Source of the DNA: an uncultured Mycoplasmatota bacterium
GTDB taxonomy: Bacteria; Bacillota_I; Bacilli_A; RF39; UBA660
NCBI GenBank assembly: GCA_946007485.1
Contig: CAMGAM010000018.1
Span: 1 to 14,521, forward strand
Direction of reading: 5' to 3'
Length of the DNA stretch: 14,521 nucleotides
Shown here: one piece after another, positions 6,081 through 14,105 of the stretch
Numbering within the stretch: the stretch's first letter is position 1
Layout: each line of letters starts with the position of its first letter
Program-made: the position numbers and the translations under genes
Notes under the pieces: generated by a model
The model's input: only the letters and a program-made list of their open reading frames with translations
The model's database searches: none
What the model was told of the DNA's origin: nothing

Positions 6081-6789
6081 TATTCTTTTTAACTAAGAAG
6101 TTAGTTATTATATTTTTAACTTCATTATTTCTTTCACCTCTAAAACAATCATGATTTACTTTTTGAATATTGATGAGAGTGTTAGAGGAAGATTTAATTG
6201 AGTTATATGCATAGTTGGTTCCTTCTTCAGGAACAACGGTATCATCAAGGCCATGAATAATTAATGTAGGACAGGTAATTTTTTCTGCTTCTTTAGAATA
6301 CTCATTGACTAGTTTAGTAAATTCTAACATAGTTGATATGGGGGTTTTGCTGATTCTTTCAATTACTTTTTCAGCTCCCATTCTTCTAATTAACTCAGGC
6401 ATATTTTTAATAGTTTCACTAATATTTTTGATATTGACTTTACCATCTTTGAAGTAGAAATATCTAAAAGCAGGAGCCACTAAAACTAATTTTTTTACTT
6501 CTTTATAAGTGGCTGCTAAATGAGTAGCAATGACACCACCCATACTATGACCGATAACGTATATTTTTTTATAGTTATTATTTATTAAGAAATTTATTTG
6601 ATTTTCAGCTGATTCAATCCATTCATTATATTTGACATTATTAACAATTAATTTGTCATGTCCTGGTAAAGTAAAAGTAAAGACATCAAATTTTTTATTG
6701 ATTTGTAATTCATTTGGATAATTATTATAGTCATAATTACCACCAACAAAACCATGAATGAATAAGACAGCAATTCTTTTTCTAAACAT
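6052..6789 (-). CDS. Alpha/beta-fold hydrolase (esterase/lipase-like)
   Basis: This is a cytoplasmic serine hydrolase, probably acting on a carboxylester such as a monoacylglycerol or short acyl ester. The substrate cannot be read from the sequence. The fold's landmarks are FIHGFVGG (oxyanion-hole region, about 10-17), the nucleophile elbow GHSMGG with Ser82, Asp183 in IIHGLDDTVVP and His213 in VNHDCF. It has 245 residues, a normal size for carboxylesterase Est30-like proteins, with a cap region at about 108-165. There is no signal peptide. The C-terminus is unusually Lys-rich (VKKNKKKKETLNI). The start ATG has GGTGAT 4 nt upstream and its own promoter just past gerKB. It converges on cwlJ, and the two stop codons share the bases TTAA at 6052-6055. 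Confidence 0.88.
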   Translation of the reverse strand: MFRKRIAVLFIHGFVGGNYDYNNYPNELQINKKFDVFTFTLPGHDKLIVNNVKYNEWIESAENQINFLINNNYKKIYVIGHSMGGVIATHLAATYKEVKKLVLVAPAFRYFYFKDGKVNIKNISETIKNMPELIRRMGAEKVIERISKTPISTMLEFTKLVNEYSKEAEKITCPTLIIHGLDDTVVPEEGTNYAYNSIKSSSNTLINIQKVNHDCFRGERNNEVKNIITNFLVKKNKKKKETLNI

Positions 6790-6804
6790 AATATCACCAA
6801 GTAC

Positions 6805-6833
6805 ATTATAGCACTTATGATATTGGTTGTAAA
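6805..6833 (-). promoter_or_regulatory. Sigma-A-like promoter of the hydrolase gene
   Basis: On the minus strand TTTACA (6828-6833) and a perfect TATAAT (6805-6810) are separated by 17 bp. The -35 box abuts the gerKB stop codon. The Shine-Dalgarno GGTGAT begins about 6 nt after the -10 box, so the leader must be very short. Confidence 0.65.
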
Positions 6834-7934
6834 TTATTGACTTGTCAATTTCTTTTTTCTTTTTTCTATAAAAATTTTAATTGATATTATAATGTAAAAT
6901 AAGAATAACGACATACATATATATGGAAATATTTTTTTGGTATAGCTGTGAAAGATGGTGTTATTTTTGAATATAGTAATTTTGACAGTTATTAAGATAA
7001 TAGCAATAATGATACTGATGATAGTATTCTTTTTGTTTATTGTTTGATTTTTAATATTAATGTTGCTGGTAATATAATAGATTATTAGGGTCATATAAAT
7101 ATAACTTCCTGATATCCATTGACTAGCAATAATATTTTCAACTCTTTCTAGAAAACCTAGTAAAGTTATTTTTTTATAAACAATATATTCGGGATATTCA
7201 AATAGTTTTACAAGATTAGCTCCTAGTACTCCATATGTTTGAATAATTATTGATAAGGCAATTATACATCCTATTAGGTAGGCAATAATGATATTTTTAT
7301 TATATTTTTGAAAATTTTCTGATTTTTCTTTTGGAATAATAGATATCAATATAATTGGAAGAGTATTTATACTGGCAAGTTTAATGGCAGTTGGAAGTAT
7401 TTTGTTGGTTCCAAATTGTAAAACAGGCATGAAGTTTTCAATGTTGATATCTGGTACTAATGGGAAGAAACCGATGCATGATAATACAATATTGAATACT
7501 AATAAAATAAAACTTACTTTGGTGATCGAATCTATACCTTTACTTATATGATAGGTAGATAAAGACATTAGTAAAATAGCAATGACTATATGTGGAGTCC
7601 TATATAAAAGTTGGGAAGTGATATAATTATTAATGTTATATAAGATAGTCATACATAAAGTAAAGAAAATTAGACATAAGAATATGTTGATGGGGATTCC
7701 CCATTTTTTGAATAGGGTATTTATTTTTTGATTTATTGGAAGATCTTTTTGATAATTTGAAATATATAGATACATTAGTAATGGGATAATACCAATTATG
7801 TTAGAGATAATTACAGTAAACCAACTATTTATTCCTGTACTTTCTTTTAGAATACCTAGATTTATTCCAGCATAAAGAGTTACAGTTATTATGACGATTA
7901 GTGATGATATTTCAAAATTATTGATTTTTTTCAT
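6834..7934 (-). CDS. gerKB: Spore germinant receptor subunit B (GerAB/GerKB family permease)
   Basis: This is the B subunit of a Ger nutrient receptor in the spore inner membrane. It belongs to the APC-type transporter superfamily and is thought to bind the germinant. The 366 residues form about ten membrane helices, starting with NFEISSLIVIITVTLYAGIN. Family marks include VPDINIENFMPVL, the loop EYPEYIVYKKITLLGFLERVEN and a Lys/Arg-rich C-terminus (IKIFIEKRKKKLTSQ). The start ATG lies inside the end of gerKC (17-bp overlap) and is preceded by GGAGG, a clear case for translational coupling. It is the last gene of the operon. The order A-C-B matches Bacillus gerK, but the exact paralogue and its germinant are not known. 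Confidence 0.9.
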   Translation of the reverse strand: MKKINNFEISSLIVIITVTLYAGINLGILKESTGINSWFTVIISNIIGIIPLLMYLYISNYQKDLPINQKINTLFKKWGIPINIFLCLIFFTLCMTILYNINNYITSQLLYRTPHIVIAILLMSLSTYHISKGIDSITKVSFILLVFNIVLSCIGFFPLVPDINIENFMPVLQFGTNKILPTAIKLASINTLPIILISIIPKEKSENFQKYNKNIIIAYLIGCIIALSIIIQTYGVLGANLVKLFEYPEYIVYKKITLLGFLERVENIIASQWISGSYIYMTLIIYYITSNINIKNQTINKKNTIISIIIAIILITVKITIFKNNTIFHSYTKKIFPYICMSLFLFYIIISIKIFIEKRKKKLTSQ

Positions 7935-9084
7935 TTATGGCCTCCATAACTTTTCCTTTGGCAATAACTGTTAAGTCTACTTTTACTGATAATTCAAGGC
8001 TTTGATAGTTTGAACTATACCAGTTGTTTTTAATTGTTTTATATGTTTTATAATCTTTTTTGTAAATGTTATCTAAAAAGCCAAAAATATCTGAGTTATA
8101 TTCAGTTCTTACTTCGTTTATGTTTTTAGTGATGCTTTCAGTTAATTTTTGTTCAAATTCTTTTTCAATTTTTTCAATTGTTTTTTTATTTTCTAGGCTT
8201 TTACTGCAATTATATTCATTAAGATTACCGGAAAGTTTAACTTCGATATTGGCTTTTTTGTTACTTACATCAATAGATGATTGTGAATCAATTATTTCAA
8301 CACTCATGTATTTATCCTTATCACATTCGTAAGTTAGAATCGTATTATTTATTTTATTTTGGAGTATGTTATAATTTTTGCTTTGTTCTTCATTTAGGTA
8401 TCCGATTAGTTTATCATCTTTAAAGATAGCAAGATTTGATAGTTCATATTTGGTATTTACTTTGGTTTCTTCAGTATTTTCAATATTTTCTCCTTCTTTA
8501 GAATCATTAATTAATTTAATGGATGGGAGCACAATTTCACCATTTTCATCTAGCATTATGCTAACTAATTCATTAAATGTAATATCGGAGGTGGTTCCTA
8601 GATATTTTAAATTGTTTTCAATACTTTCTTTGATACTGGCGGATGAAATATCATTGATTGGAGTTATGATATCTAAAATATTATCGTCTCTTCCAATTAA
8701 GACATAGAATTCAGTTCTAATAGCGGAGCTTCGCATAAAATAGTCAACAATTTCATCTAGGCTTTCTTTAGCAATTTTTTCATTGATGATTAGTATTTGA
8801 ATATGATTTAAATATAAAAATTTAGATGATTCGTTAGCAATGCTTCGATATGCTTCTTGAATAGTTTTTCCTCTACCGGTATAGATAATAAATGGAGCTT
8901 GAGCGTTGGATGTTTTATCTGGTGCTTGAGGATTTACGGCTTGAGCAGATACGATGAATTCGTCATCAATTTTATTTATCTCAGTGGCACTTAAGATGGA
9001 GATGCTGTTTAATTCTTTGTAATCATAACAACCAGTTAAGAGAAATAAAATGGGAATAATAATTATTAAAATTTTTTTATTCAT
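7918..9084 (-). CDS. gerKC: Spore germinant receptor lipoprotein subunit C (Ger(x)C family)
   Basis: This is the lipoprotein subunit of the Ger receptor, attached to the outer face of the spore inner membrane. The N-terminus is a lipoprotein signal: Lys-rich start, hydrophobic stretch, then the lipobox LTGC with Cys19 as the lipidated residue, followed by YDYKELNSISI, typical of Ger(x)C. Other family features are SAQAVNPQAP, GRGKTIQEAYRSIANE and LNHIQILIINEKIAKE. A C-terminal domain contains the long helix region around Glu/Lys repeats (about 295-345). The length of 388 residues is normal. The start ATG has GGAGGA 5 nt upstream and overlaps the end of gerKA by 8 bp. It would assemble with the A and B subunits encoded on either side. 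Confidence 0.93.
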   Translation of the reverse strand: MNKKILIIIIPILFLLTGCYDYKELNSISILSATEINKIDDEFIVSAQAVNPQAPDKTSNAQAPFIIYTGRGKTIQEAYRSIANESSKFLYLNHIQILIINEKIAKESLDEIVDYFMRSSAIRTEFYVLIGRDDNILDIITPINDISSASIKESIENNLKYLGTTSDITFNELVSIMLDENGEIVLPSIKLINDSKEGENIENTEETKVNTKYELSNLAIFKDDKLIGYLNEEQSKNYNILQNKINNTILTYECDKDKYMSVEIIDSQSSIDVSNKKANIEVKLSGNLNEYNCSKSLENKKTIEKIEKEFEQKLTESITKNINEVRTEYNSDIFGFLDNIYKKDYKTYKTIKNNWYSSNYQSLELSVKVDLTVIAKGKVMEAINEKNQ

Positions 9085-10519
9085 ATGGTTCCTCCGTATA
9101 TGGTTTTTTTGTAGTGCTTTTAGTAATATTATTAGTTAAGAAAGGATTTCTTTTTTTGATGTCTACTGTTGGAAATTTAATGATACTATCTTTTAATCTG
9201 TTTTTGTTTGGAGGAGTAAATGGACTTAAATATGGCATTCCTAGGAAATTATAACTTGATAAGTTTATTAGGAAGAAGATAAAGACAAGTAGGACTCCGT
9301 ATAGTCCTAAAACAGCTCCCCCAACCATAAAAGCTAAGCGATAAATTCTTAGAGCATTAGTAAATTCTGGTTCGGAGAAAATTAGGGAAGATATGGCAGT
9401 GATGGCTACGACAATTATCATAATTGGTGAGACGATACCGGCGCTAACAGCGGCTTCTCCTAGGATTAGGGCACCAACAATTGAGATAGCTGAACTAGCA
9501 AAACTAGGTAGTTTTAAATCACTTTCTCTTAATATTTCAAAAGATAATATCATAAAGATACATTCAGTAATGGTCGAGAAAGGAACATTTTTTCTTTGAG
9601 CAGCAATACTTATTAATAATTCTACAGGAATAATTTCCTGATTGTAAGTGGTAAGGGCAATATAGATACCTGGAGTTAAGAGAGTAATCGCAAAGGTTAT
9701 GTATCTAATTATTCTGGTAATAGAGACATTAATACTTTTATTATAGTCATCTTCTTCAGAAATGAAATTATCATTTAATGTGGCAGGTAAAATTAAGGCA
9801 AATGGATCATTGTCTACTAGAATGATGGCATTCCCTAGGAGTAAATAGCGAGCAGCAGTATATGGCTTTTCAGCACTGATAGTATTAGGAAAAGCATTTT
9901 TATTTTCTTTTTCAATTAAGTTTCTTAGTATACCAGAGGCTATTATGCCATCAATATCTATATTATTTAATAGTTTGTCTATTTTATCTACAATTTCTTT
10001 TTTAGCAATAGAGTTAATATATAAAACAGCTACAGATGTATCGGTATATCTGCCAATTCGATATTTTTTAATCCATAAATCATTACTTTTTATTCTTCTT
10101 TTAATTAATCCAATATTAATTTCAATATTTTCAGTAAAAGAATCTAGTGCTCCACGAGGAGTATTTTCAGTAGTGGGAGTAGTTATGCCACGAGATAAAT
10201 TTTTTCTGGTTTCTAGAGCTAGATATTTATCCTTTGAGATGAGAATAATAGTAAAACCACTATTTAGATAGTAAGATACATCATCATAGGTATTGATTTC
10301 TTTATATTTAAAGTTAGATATTTTATTTAAAATGTTTTTATAAGTAGGAACTTTTATTTTATTTAAACTTCTTAGAATAAAATCGCTTACGGTATCTGAT
10401 GAGATTAGGGTTTCATTAAAAATAATATAGATATTTTTAAATAAAATTTTTTTCTTTCTATATATAATTGTATCTTGATTATTAGTTTCTTTTTTTAATT
10501 TATTTATAATATTTATCAT
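9077..10519 (-). CDS. gerKA: Spore germinant receptor subunit A (GerA family)
   Basis: This is the A subunit of the Ger receptor, with a large N-terminal soluble domain and a membrane C-terminal half, which in Bacillus GerA is reported to oligomerise and work as an ion channel. The N-domain runs to about residue 245 and carries TPRGALDSFTENIEINIGLI, the most conserved stretch of the family, at about 120-140. Then come DPFALILPATLNDNF and 4-5 membrane helices between about 270 and 420, with LTPGIYIALTTYNQEIIP and RKNVPFSTITE between them. A basic C-terminal tail follows. The ATG at 10531 is in frame, but GGTGA lies 5 nt before the ATG at 10519, so the latter (480 residues) is preferred. It is the first gene of a three-gene overlapping operon, divergent from ctpA. 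Confidence 0.94.
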   Translation of the reverse strand: MINIINKLKKETNNQDTIIYRKKKILFKNIYIIFNETLISSDTVSDFILRSLNKIKVPTYKNILNKISNFKYKEINTYDDVSYYLNSGFTIILISKDKYLALETRKNLSRGITTPTTENTPRGALDSFTENIEINIGLIKRRIKSNDLWIKKYRIGRYTDTSVAVLYINSIAKKEIVDKIDKLLNNIDIDGIIASGILRNLIEKENKNAFPNTISAEKPYTAARYLLLGNAIILVDNDPFALILPATLNDNFISEEDDYNKSINVSITRIIRYITFAITLLTPGIYIALTTYNQEIIPVELLISIAAQRKNVPFSTITECIFMILSFEILRESDLKLPSFASSAISIVGALILGEAAVSAGIVSPIMIIVVAITAISSLIFSEPEFTNALRIYRLAFMVGGAVLGLYGVLLVFIFFLINLSSYNFLGMPYLSPFTPPNKNRLKDSIIKFPTVDIKKRNPFLTNNITKSTTKKPYTEEPYE

Positions 10520-10534
10520 AAACTTCACCATTTT

Positions 10535-10564
10535 TATTATGTTTTTAAATTTATTAATTATGTA
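10535..10564 (-). promoter_or_regulatory. Candidate forespore-type promoter of the ger operon
   Basis: On the minus strand CATAATA (10535-10541) resembles the sigma-G/sigma-F -10 element (CATnnTA), and TACATA (10559-10564) lies 17 bp upstream as a possible -35. Ger operons are under sigma-G in Bacillus. The AT-rich background makes chance matches likely. Confidence 0.35.
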
Positions 10565-10590
10565 AAATTAGCTTATTTTTTTAAAATTTA

Positions 10591-10619
10591 TTGAATCTTA
10601 AATAAATGTATGATAGACT
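10591..10619 (+). promoter_or_regulatory. Candidate sigma-A promoter of ctpA
   Basis: TTGAAT (10591-10596) and TAGACT (10614-10619) are 17 bp apart, with TGA directly before the -10 box (extended -10). The Shine-Dalgarno AGGAG follows at about 10627-10631. Confidence 0.4.
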
Positions 10620-10638
10620 AATTTTTAGGAGAATAGTT

Positions 10639-11982
10639 ATGGATAAGAGTAATAAAAAAATACAAGAATCAAAGAAAATTATTAAAGAAGAAAAGAAAAA
10701 AATAAAGTTAGAGAAAAGAAGTTTAAGAAATAAAAAGAGAGAAAAATTTAGAAAAACAAAGGTTGGTAAATTTTTGAATAGAATAACAACATTTTTTAGT
10801 GTTGATAGAAATAATTATTCTTTTTCTGAAGTTTTTGCAATAACATTAATATCGTTAGTTATTGGTGCCTTTGCTTGTTTTTCTATTTTGACAATATGTA
10901 CTGGTGGTAGAAATTATTTTAAATTATCAAAGGAATTGTCTAAATTTTACGATGTATATGATACGATAGTTGATAATTATTATGGAGAGTTCACTAAGGA
11001 AGAATTAGTTGATAGTGCTATTTCTGGAATGGTAGCTAGTGTTGGAGATGAATATACAAGCTATGCCGATTCAGATACGACTGAAGCTTTTAATGAAATG
11101 GTAAGTGGGATATATGAAGGAATAGGTTGCACAATTCAGCAATTAGAAGATAGAATACAAATTATCTCAGTATATGAAGGTGGTCCTGCAGATAAGGCTG
11201 GTCTTAAGGAAGGCGATGTAATTAAGAAAGTTGATTCTTATGATGCTATGGAAACTGGGTCATTGAAATTATCTGAGTATATTAAAAATGAAGCTGAAGG
11301 TAAGATTACAATGGTAATAGTGAGAGATGACGAGGAAAAAACTTACGTACTTAGTAAAGGAAGCGTTGAAGTACCTACTATAAGTAGTGAGGTATATGAA
11401 ACGAATGGTAAAAAAGTTGGATATCTAAATATTTCATTATTTTCTTCAGTTTCTTTTAAACAATTTAAAGATAAGTTAGAAAAGTTAGAAGATGAAGGTA
11501 TTGATTCATTAATTATTGATGTTAGAGATAATAATGGTGGTTATTTATCTTCGGTAACTGATATAGCTAGTTACTTGTTGCCAAGGGGAAAGAAAATTTA
11601 TCAAATACAGAAGAATGATGACAGAGAAGTTACTAAAGATAAGACTTTGGCTAAAAGAGAATATCCAATAGCAATACTAGTAAATGGTAATAGTGCTTCC
11701 GCTTCAGAGATATTAGCTGGTGTGATTAAAGAAAGTTATGGTGGATTTGTAGTAGGTACAAAGACTTATGGTAAAGGAACAGTTCAACAAGTTAAGAAAT
11801 TATCAGATGGTAGTATGATAAAATATACGGTTGAAAATTGGTTGACTCCTGATGGTAACTGGATTGATGGTGTAGGAATTGAACCAACTGATTATGTTGA
11901 ACTTAGTGAAGAATATATAAATAATCCAATTGAAGATAATGATAATCAATTAAAAAAAGCTCTAGAGCTTGTTAGCAAATAA
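10639..11982 (+). CDS. ctpA: Carboxy-terminal processing protease, S41 family (CtpA/CtpB)
   Basis: This is a membrane-anchored serine protease with a Ser-Lys-Gln active site. From the chosen start (447 residues) the order is: a very basic cytoplasmic segment of about 60 residues rich in Lys, Arg and Glu; a membrane anchor at about 64-87; a helical N-domain; a PDZ domain at about 155-235 (GGPADKAGLKEGDVI); and the S41 core. The catalytic residues are Ser354 in NGNSASASEILAG, Lys379 in TYGKGTVQ and Gln383. The 25- and 4-residue spacings equal those of B. subtilis CtpB as I recall them. An ATG at 10606 is in frame, but ATG 10639 has AGGAG 7 nt upstream. CtpB of Bacillus takes part in the sigma-K checkpoint during sporulation, but the substrate here cannot be told. 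It is divergent from the ger operon. Confidence 0.95.
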   Translation: MDKSNKKIQESKKIIKEEKKKIKLEKRSLRNKKREKFRKTKVGKFLNRITTFFSVDRNNYSFSEVFAITLISLVIGAFACFSILTICTGGRNYFKLSKELSKFYDVYDTIVDNYYGEFTKEELVDSAISGMVASVGDEYTSYADSDTTEAFNEMVSGIYEGIGCTIQQLEDRIQIISVYEGGPADKAGLKEGDVIKKVDSYDAMETGSLKLSEYIKNEAEGKITMVIVRDDEEKTYVLSKGSVEVPTISSEVYETNGKKVGYLNISLFSSVSFKQFKDKLEKLEDEGIDSLIIDVRDNNGGYLSSVTDIASYLLPRGKKIYQIQKNDDREVTKDKTLAKREYPIAILVNGNSASASEILAGVIKESYGGFVVGTKTYGKGTVQQVKKLSDGSMIKYTVENWLTPDGNWIDGVGIEPTDYVELSEEYINNPIEDNDNQLKKALELVSK

Positions 11983-12005
11983 CTTACATTCAGAGCTTTT
12001 TTTTT
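11952..12005 (+). terminator. Terminator of ctpA
   Basis: AAAAAAAGCTCT (11952-11963) pairs with AGAGCTTTTTTT (11992-12003) over 12 bp, followed by more T. The left arm is in the last codons of ctpA and the 28-nt loop contains the stop codon. A competing small palindrome (AAGCTCTAGAGCTT, 11957-11970) uses the same left arm. Confidence 0.7.
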
Positions 12006-12063
12006 AACAACTTTGGTAAATATTGCAACAAAATAGATGAAATATGTCGATTAATAGTATAAT
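12006..12063 (+). promoter_or_regulatory. Promoter region of the LytTR regulator gene, with possible LytTR direct repeats
   Basis: A perfect TATAAT lies at 12058-12063, with no recognisable -35 box at the expected place (AGATGA, 12035-12040). AACAA occurs at 12006-12010 and again at 12027-12031, an exact 21-bp period. LytTR-domain regulators bind direct repeats about two helical turns apart next to the -35, so this could be an autoregulatory site. The repeats are short, so this is tentative. Confidence 0.35.
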
Positions 12064-12089
12064 TGTTCTTGGTGAGAGGTGATAATTAG

Positions 12090-12812
12090 GTGTTAAATGT
12101 TATTGTTTATGAAGATAATAGCAACTTTATGAAAAAGAATATAAATGGCATTAATAGGGCGTTAGTTAATTGTGATATAGATTATAGAATATTAAAGTTT
12201 GAAAGTTATTCTGATGCACTTGATAATATAATTCATACTAAAGGTATGAAAAAGATTTATGTTCTTGATGTAGAAATGAAAGATGTTTCAGGAATAGAAG
12301 TTGCTTCTAGAATTCGTGAAGATGACTTTGATAGTATTATTATTTTTGTCACGGCTTATGATAAATATCATAATGATGTTTTTTACTCTAGGTTGATGGT
12401 TCTTGATTTTATTTGTAAATATAAGGGTTATGAAGATAGACTTAGAGATGATATCGTGGCTTCTCTAAAAATTTTATATCGACAAAGGACTTTTATTTTC
12501 TCATACAATCATGTTGTTTATAGAATTCCTTATGGAAATATTTGCTATATTGAGAAGGAACCTTTAATTAAAAGATGTGTTATTTATACAATAAATGGTA
12601 AATTTAATATAGCTAAGTCTCTTAATTGGATAGAGCCAAGATTAGGAGCTGGTTTTGTAAGGACACATCAGTCTTGTCTTGTAAATGTTGAGAATATTAA
12701 AAATGTTGATTTTTGTTCTAATGTTATTACTTTTAAATGTGGCCTTTCTACGAACTTACTTGCTAATAAAAAGAAGAAGGAGGTAAGAGAACGTGTGGGC
12801 ATTAGTGAGTGA
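12090..12812 (+). CDS. agrA: AgrA-like response regulator with LytTR DNA-binding domain
   Basis: This is the transcription factor of a peptide quorum-sensing two-component system. The receiver domain covers about 1-125, with acidic Glu8/Asp9, phospho-acceptor Asp60 in YVLDVEMKDVSGIEVA, and FVTAYDKY for the Thr/Tyr switch region. The LytTR domain runs from about 131 to 235, with the typical ending GFVRTHQSCLVNVENI. The length of 240 residues matches AgrA. The start codon is GTG, set by AGGTGA 7 nt upstream. The 3' end overlaps the kinase gene by 20 bp. A terminator of ctpA lies just upstream, so transcription starts from its own promoter. The likely targets are the agr promoters and unknown genes elsewhere. 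Confidence 0.9.
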   Translation: MLNVIVYEDNSNFMKKNINGINRALVNCDIDYRILKFESYSDALDNIIHTKGMKKIYVLDVEMKDVSGIEVASRIREDDFDSIIIFVTAYDKYHNDVFYSRLMVLDFICKYKGYEDRLRDDIVASLKILYRQRTFIFSYNHVVYRIPYGNICYIEKEPLIKRCVIYTINGKFNIAKSLNWIEPRLGAGFVRTHQSCLVNVENIKNVDFCSNVITFKCGLSTNLLANKKKKEVRERVGISE

Positions 12813-14067
12813 TTACATTGGTTCTTTAGTAACTGTGATTTCTAGTGTAATTTTTTGTAAAATAGTATTAAATAAAGAAATTAACATTAATAAAATTCTT
12901 ATGTGTTTATTTGTTATATTAATTTCGGTATTATTGGAAACATTTTATCTTCTTGATGTTAATGTTATTAGAAGTTTGCTTTCTTTTGTATTGCTTTTTC
13001 TTTTATTTAAAATTGTTTATGGCCTTGATTATTATAAATCTTTGCTTCTAGGAGTTCTTTATATTACATTTACGGCAATATCTGATATAATTATAATTTT
13101 GTTATTTGTTTGTATTTTTGGAAAGCGTGTTTTTTATGAACAGTTAGCAGGAACTTTTATTTCAAATTTGTGTGTATCTATTGTCGTTATATTACTTGGA
13201 TTTTTGTTTAAAAAAATTATCAATAGACTTTTTAAGGTTAAATTAAAGAATAAATTGATTTTAATGTCAATTTTAGTTATTGTTTGTGTTGTGTGTTTAT
13301 TTTATTATTCTTTTAGTGTAGTTGTTCCTACTTTAAATGCTTTTTTAGGCTCATTTTGTATTTTTGTCTTGATTTTGGCATTAATTAGTTCTTTTATTCA
13401 AGCTTATAAAAATAATAAGTTGGTTGATGAATATGATAATTTATTATCTTTTATAAAAAAATATGAAACTGAAATTGATAATCAGAGAATGCTTAGACAT
13501 GAAACAAAAAATCAACTTTTAACAATTAAATCAAAAATTATTGATAAGGAGAAAAATTCAGAAATTATTAGTTATATCGATGAAATTCTTAATGATGATA
13601 GAAAGGTTAATCATTCAGATTATGCCAAACTTAAGTATTTACCTTCGAATGGTATTAAAGGTTTATTTTATTTTAAACTTTCTTTAGCACAGGATAAAGG
13701 TATTAAGATTGGTGTAAGTATTTCGAAGAGTATTGAAAATAGTTTTCTAAATGATTTAGATAGTTCTGATTTTAATCAGATAGGAAAAATATTGGGAGTG
13801 TATTTGGATAATGCAATTGAAGCAGCAGATAAATCAAAAGATAAAGTGATTGGAGTTGAAGTATTTCAAGATAATGATAAGATAATTTTTGTAATATCTA
13901 ATTCTTATAATGCTAATCAAAAGATGATTGGGAGAACTTCAAAGGGACCTGGTAGAGGATATGGTTTACTTTTAGTAAATAATATAATAAGTAACAATGA
14001 TAAATTGAGTAGTTCGACCGAAATTACGGATGATTTATATATTAAAAAAATGGTCATAAAAAAATAG
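12793..14067 (+). CDS. agrC: AgrC-like GHKL sensor histidine kinase
   Basis: This is a membrane receptor kinase, expected to sense a cyclic autoinducing peptide and phosphorylate the regulator encoded just upstream. Six or seven membrane helices fill residues 5-204. A coiled linker follows, then the phospho-acceptor box MLRHETKNQLLTIKSK with His236. The GHKL ATPase domain has its N-box at VYLDNAIEAAD (Asn340) and G-box at GPGRGYGLLLVNN (about 385-397). The GTG start at 12793 lies inside the agrA frame and has AAGGAGG about 9 nt upstream, so translation is probably coupled. 424 residues is normal for AgrC. The order A-then-C is reversed compared with staphylococcal agrBDCA. The specific ligand assignment rests on the adjoining agrD and agrB. 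Confidence 0.9.
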   Translation: MWALVSDYIGSLVTVISSVIFCKIVLNKEININKILMCLFVILISVLLETFYLLDVNVIRSLLSFVLLFLLFKIVYGLDYYKSLLLGVLYITFTAISDIIIILLFVCIFGKRVFYEQLAGTFISNLCVSIVVILLGFLFKKIINRLFKVKLKNKLILMSILVIVCVVCLFYYSFSVVVPTLNAFLGSFCIFVLILALISSFIQAYKNNKLVDEYDNLLSFIKKYETEIDNQRMLRHETKNQLLTIKSKIIDKEKNSEIISYIDEILNDDRKVNHSDYAKLKYLPSNGIKGLFYFKLSLAQDKGIKIGVSISKSIENSFLNDLDSSDFNQIGKILGVYLDNAIEAADKSKDKVIGVEVFQDNDKIIFVISNSYNANQKMIGRTSKGPGRGYGLLLVNNIISNNDKLSSSTEITDDLYIKKMVIKK

Positions 14068-14094
14068 TTATATTTAAATATATAGCTATTTTTT
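14059..14094. terminator. Bidirectional terminator between agrC and agrD
   Basis: Positions 14059-14073 pair with 14080-14094 over 15 bp (one G-U) around a 6-nt loop, with A and T runs outside. It overlaps the agrC stop codon and ends 12 bp before the agrD stop, so it can serve both converging units. Confidence 0.8.
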
Positions 14095-14105
14095 ATAACG
14101 ATAAT

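Noticed and set aside
8066..8707. Plus-strand open frames opposite gerKC (8066-8332 and 8378-8707)
   Set aside because: Ser/Leu-rich products typical of the reverse complement of an AT-rich gene; the opposite strand is a clear Ger(x)C gene.
10606..10638. Upstream ATG as the ctpA start
   Set aside because: It has no Shine-Dalgarno site and lies within the likely promoter; ATG 10639 has AGGAG at proper distance.
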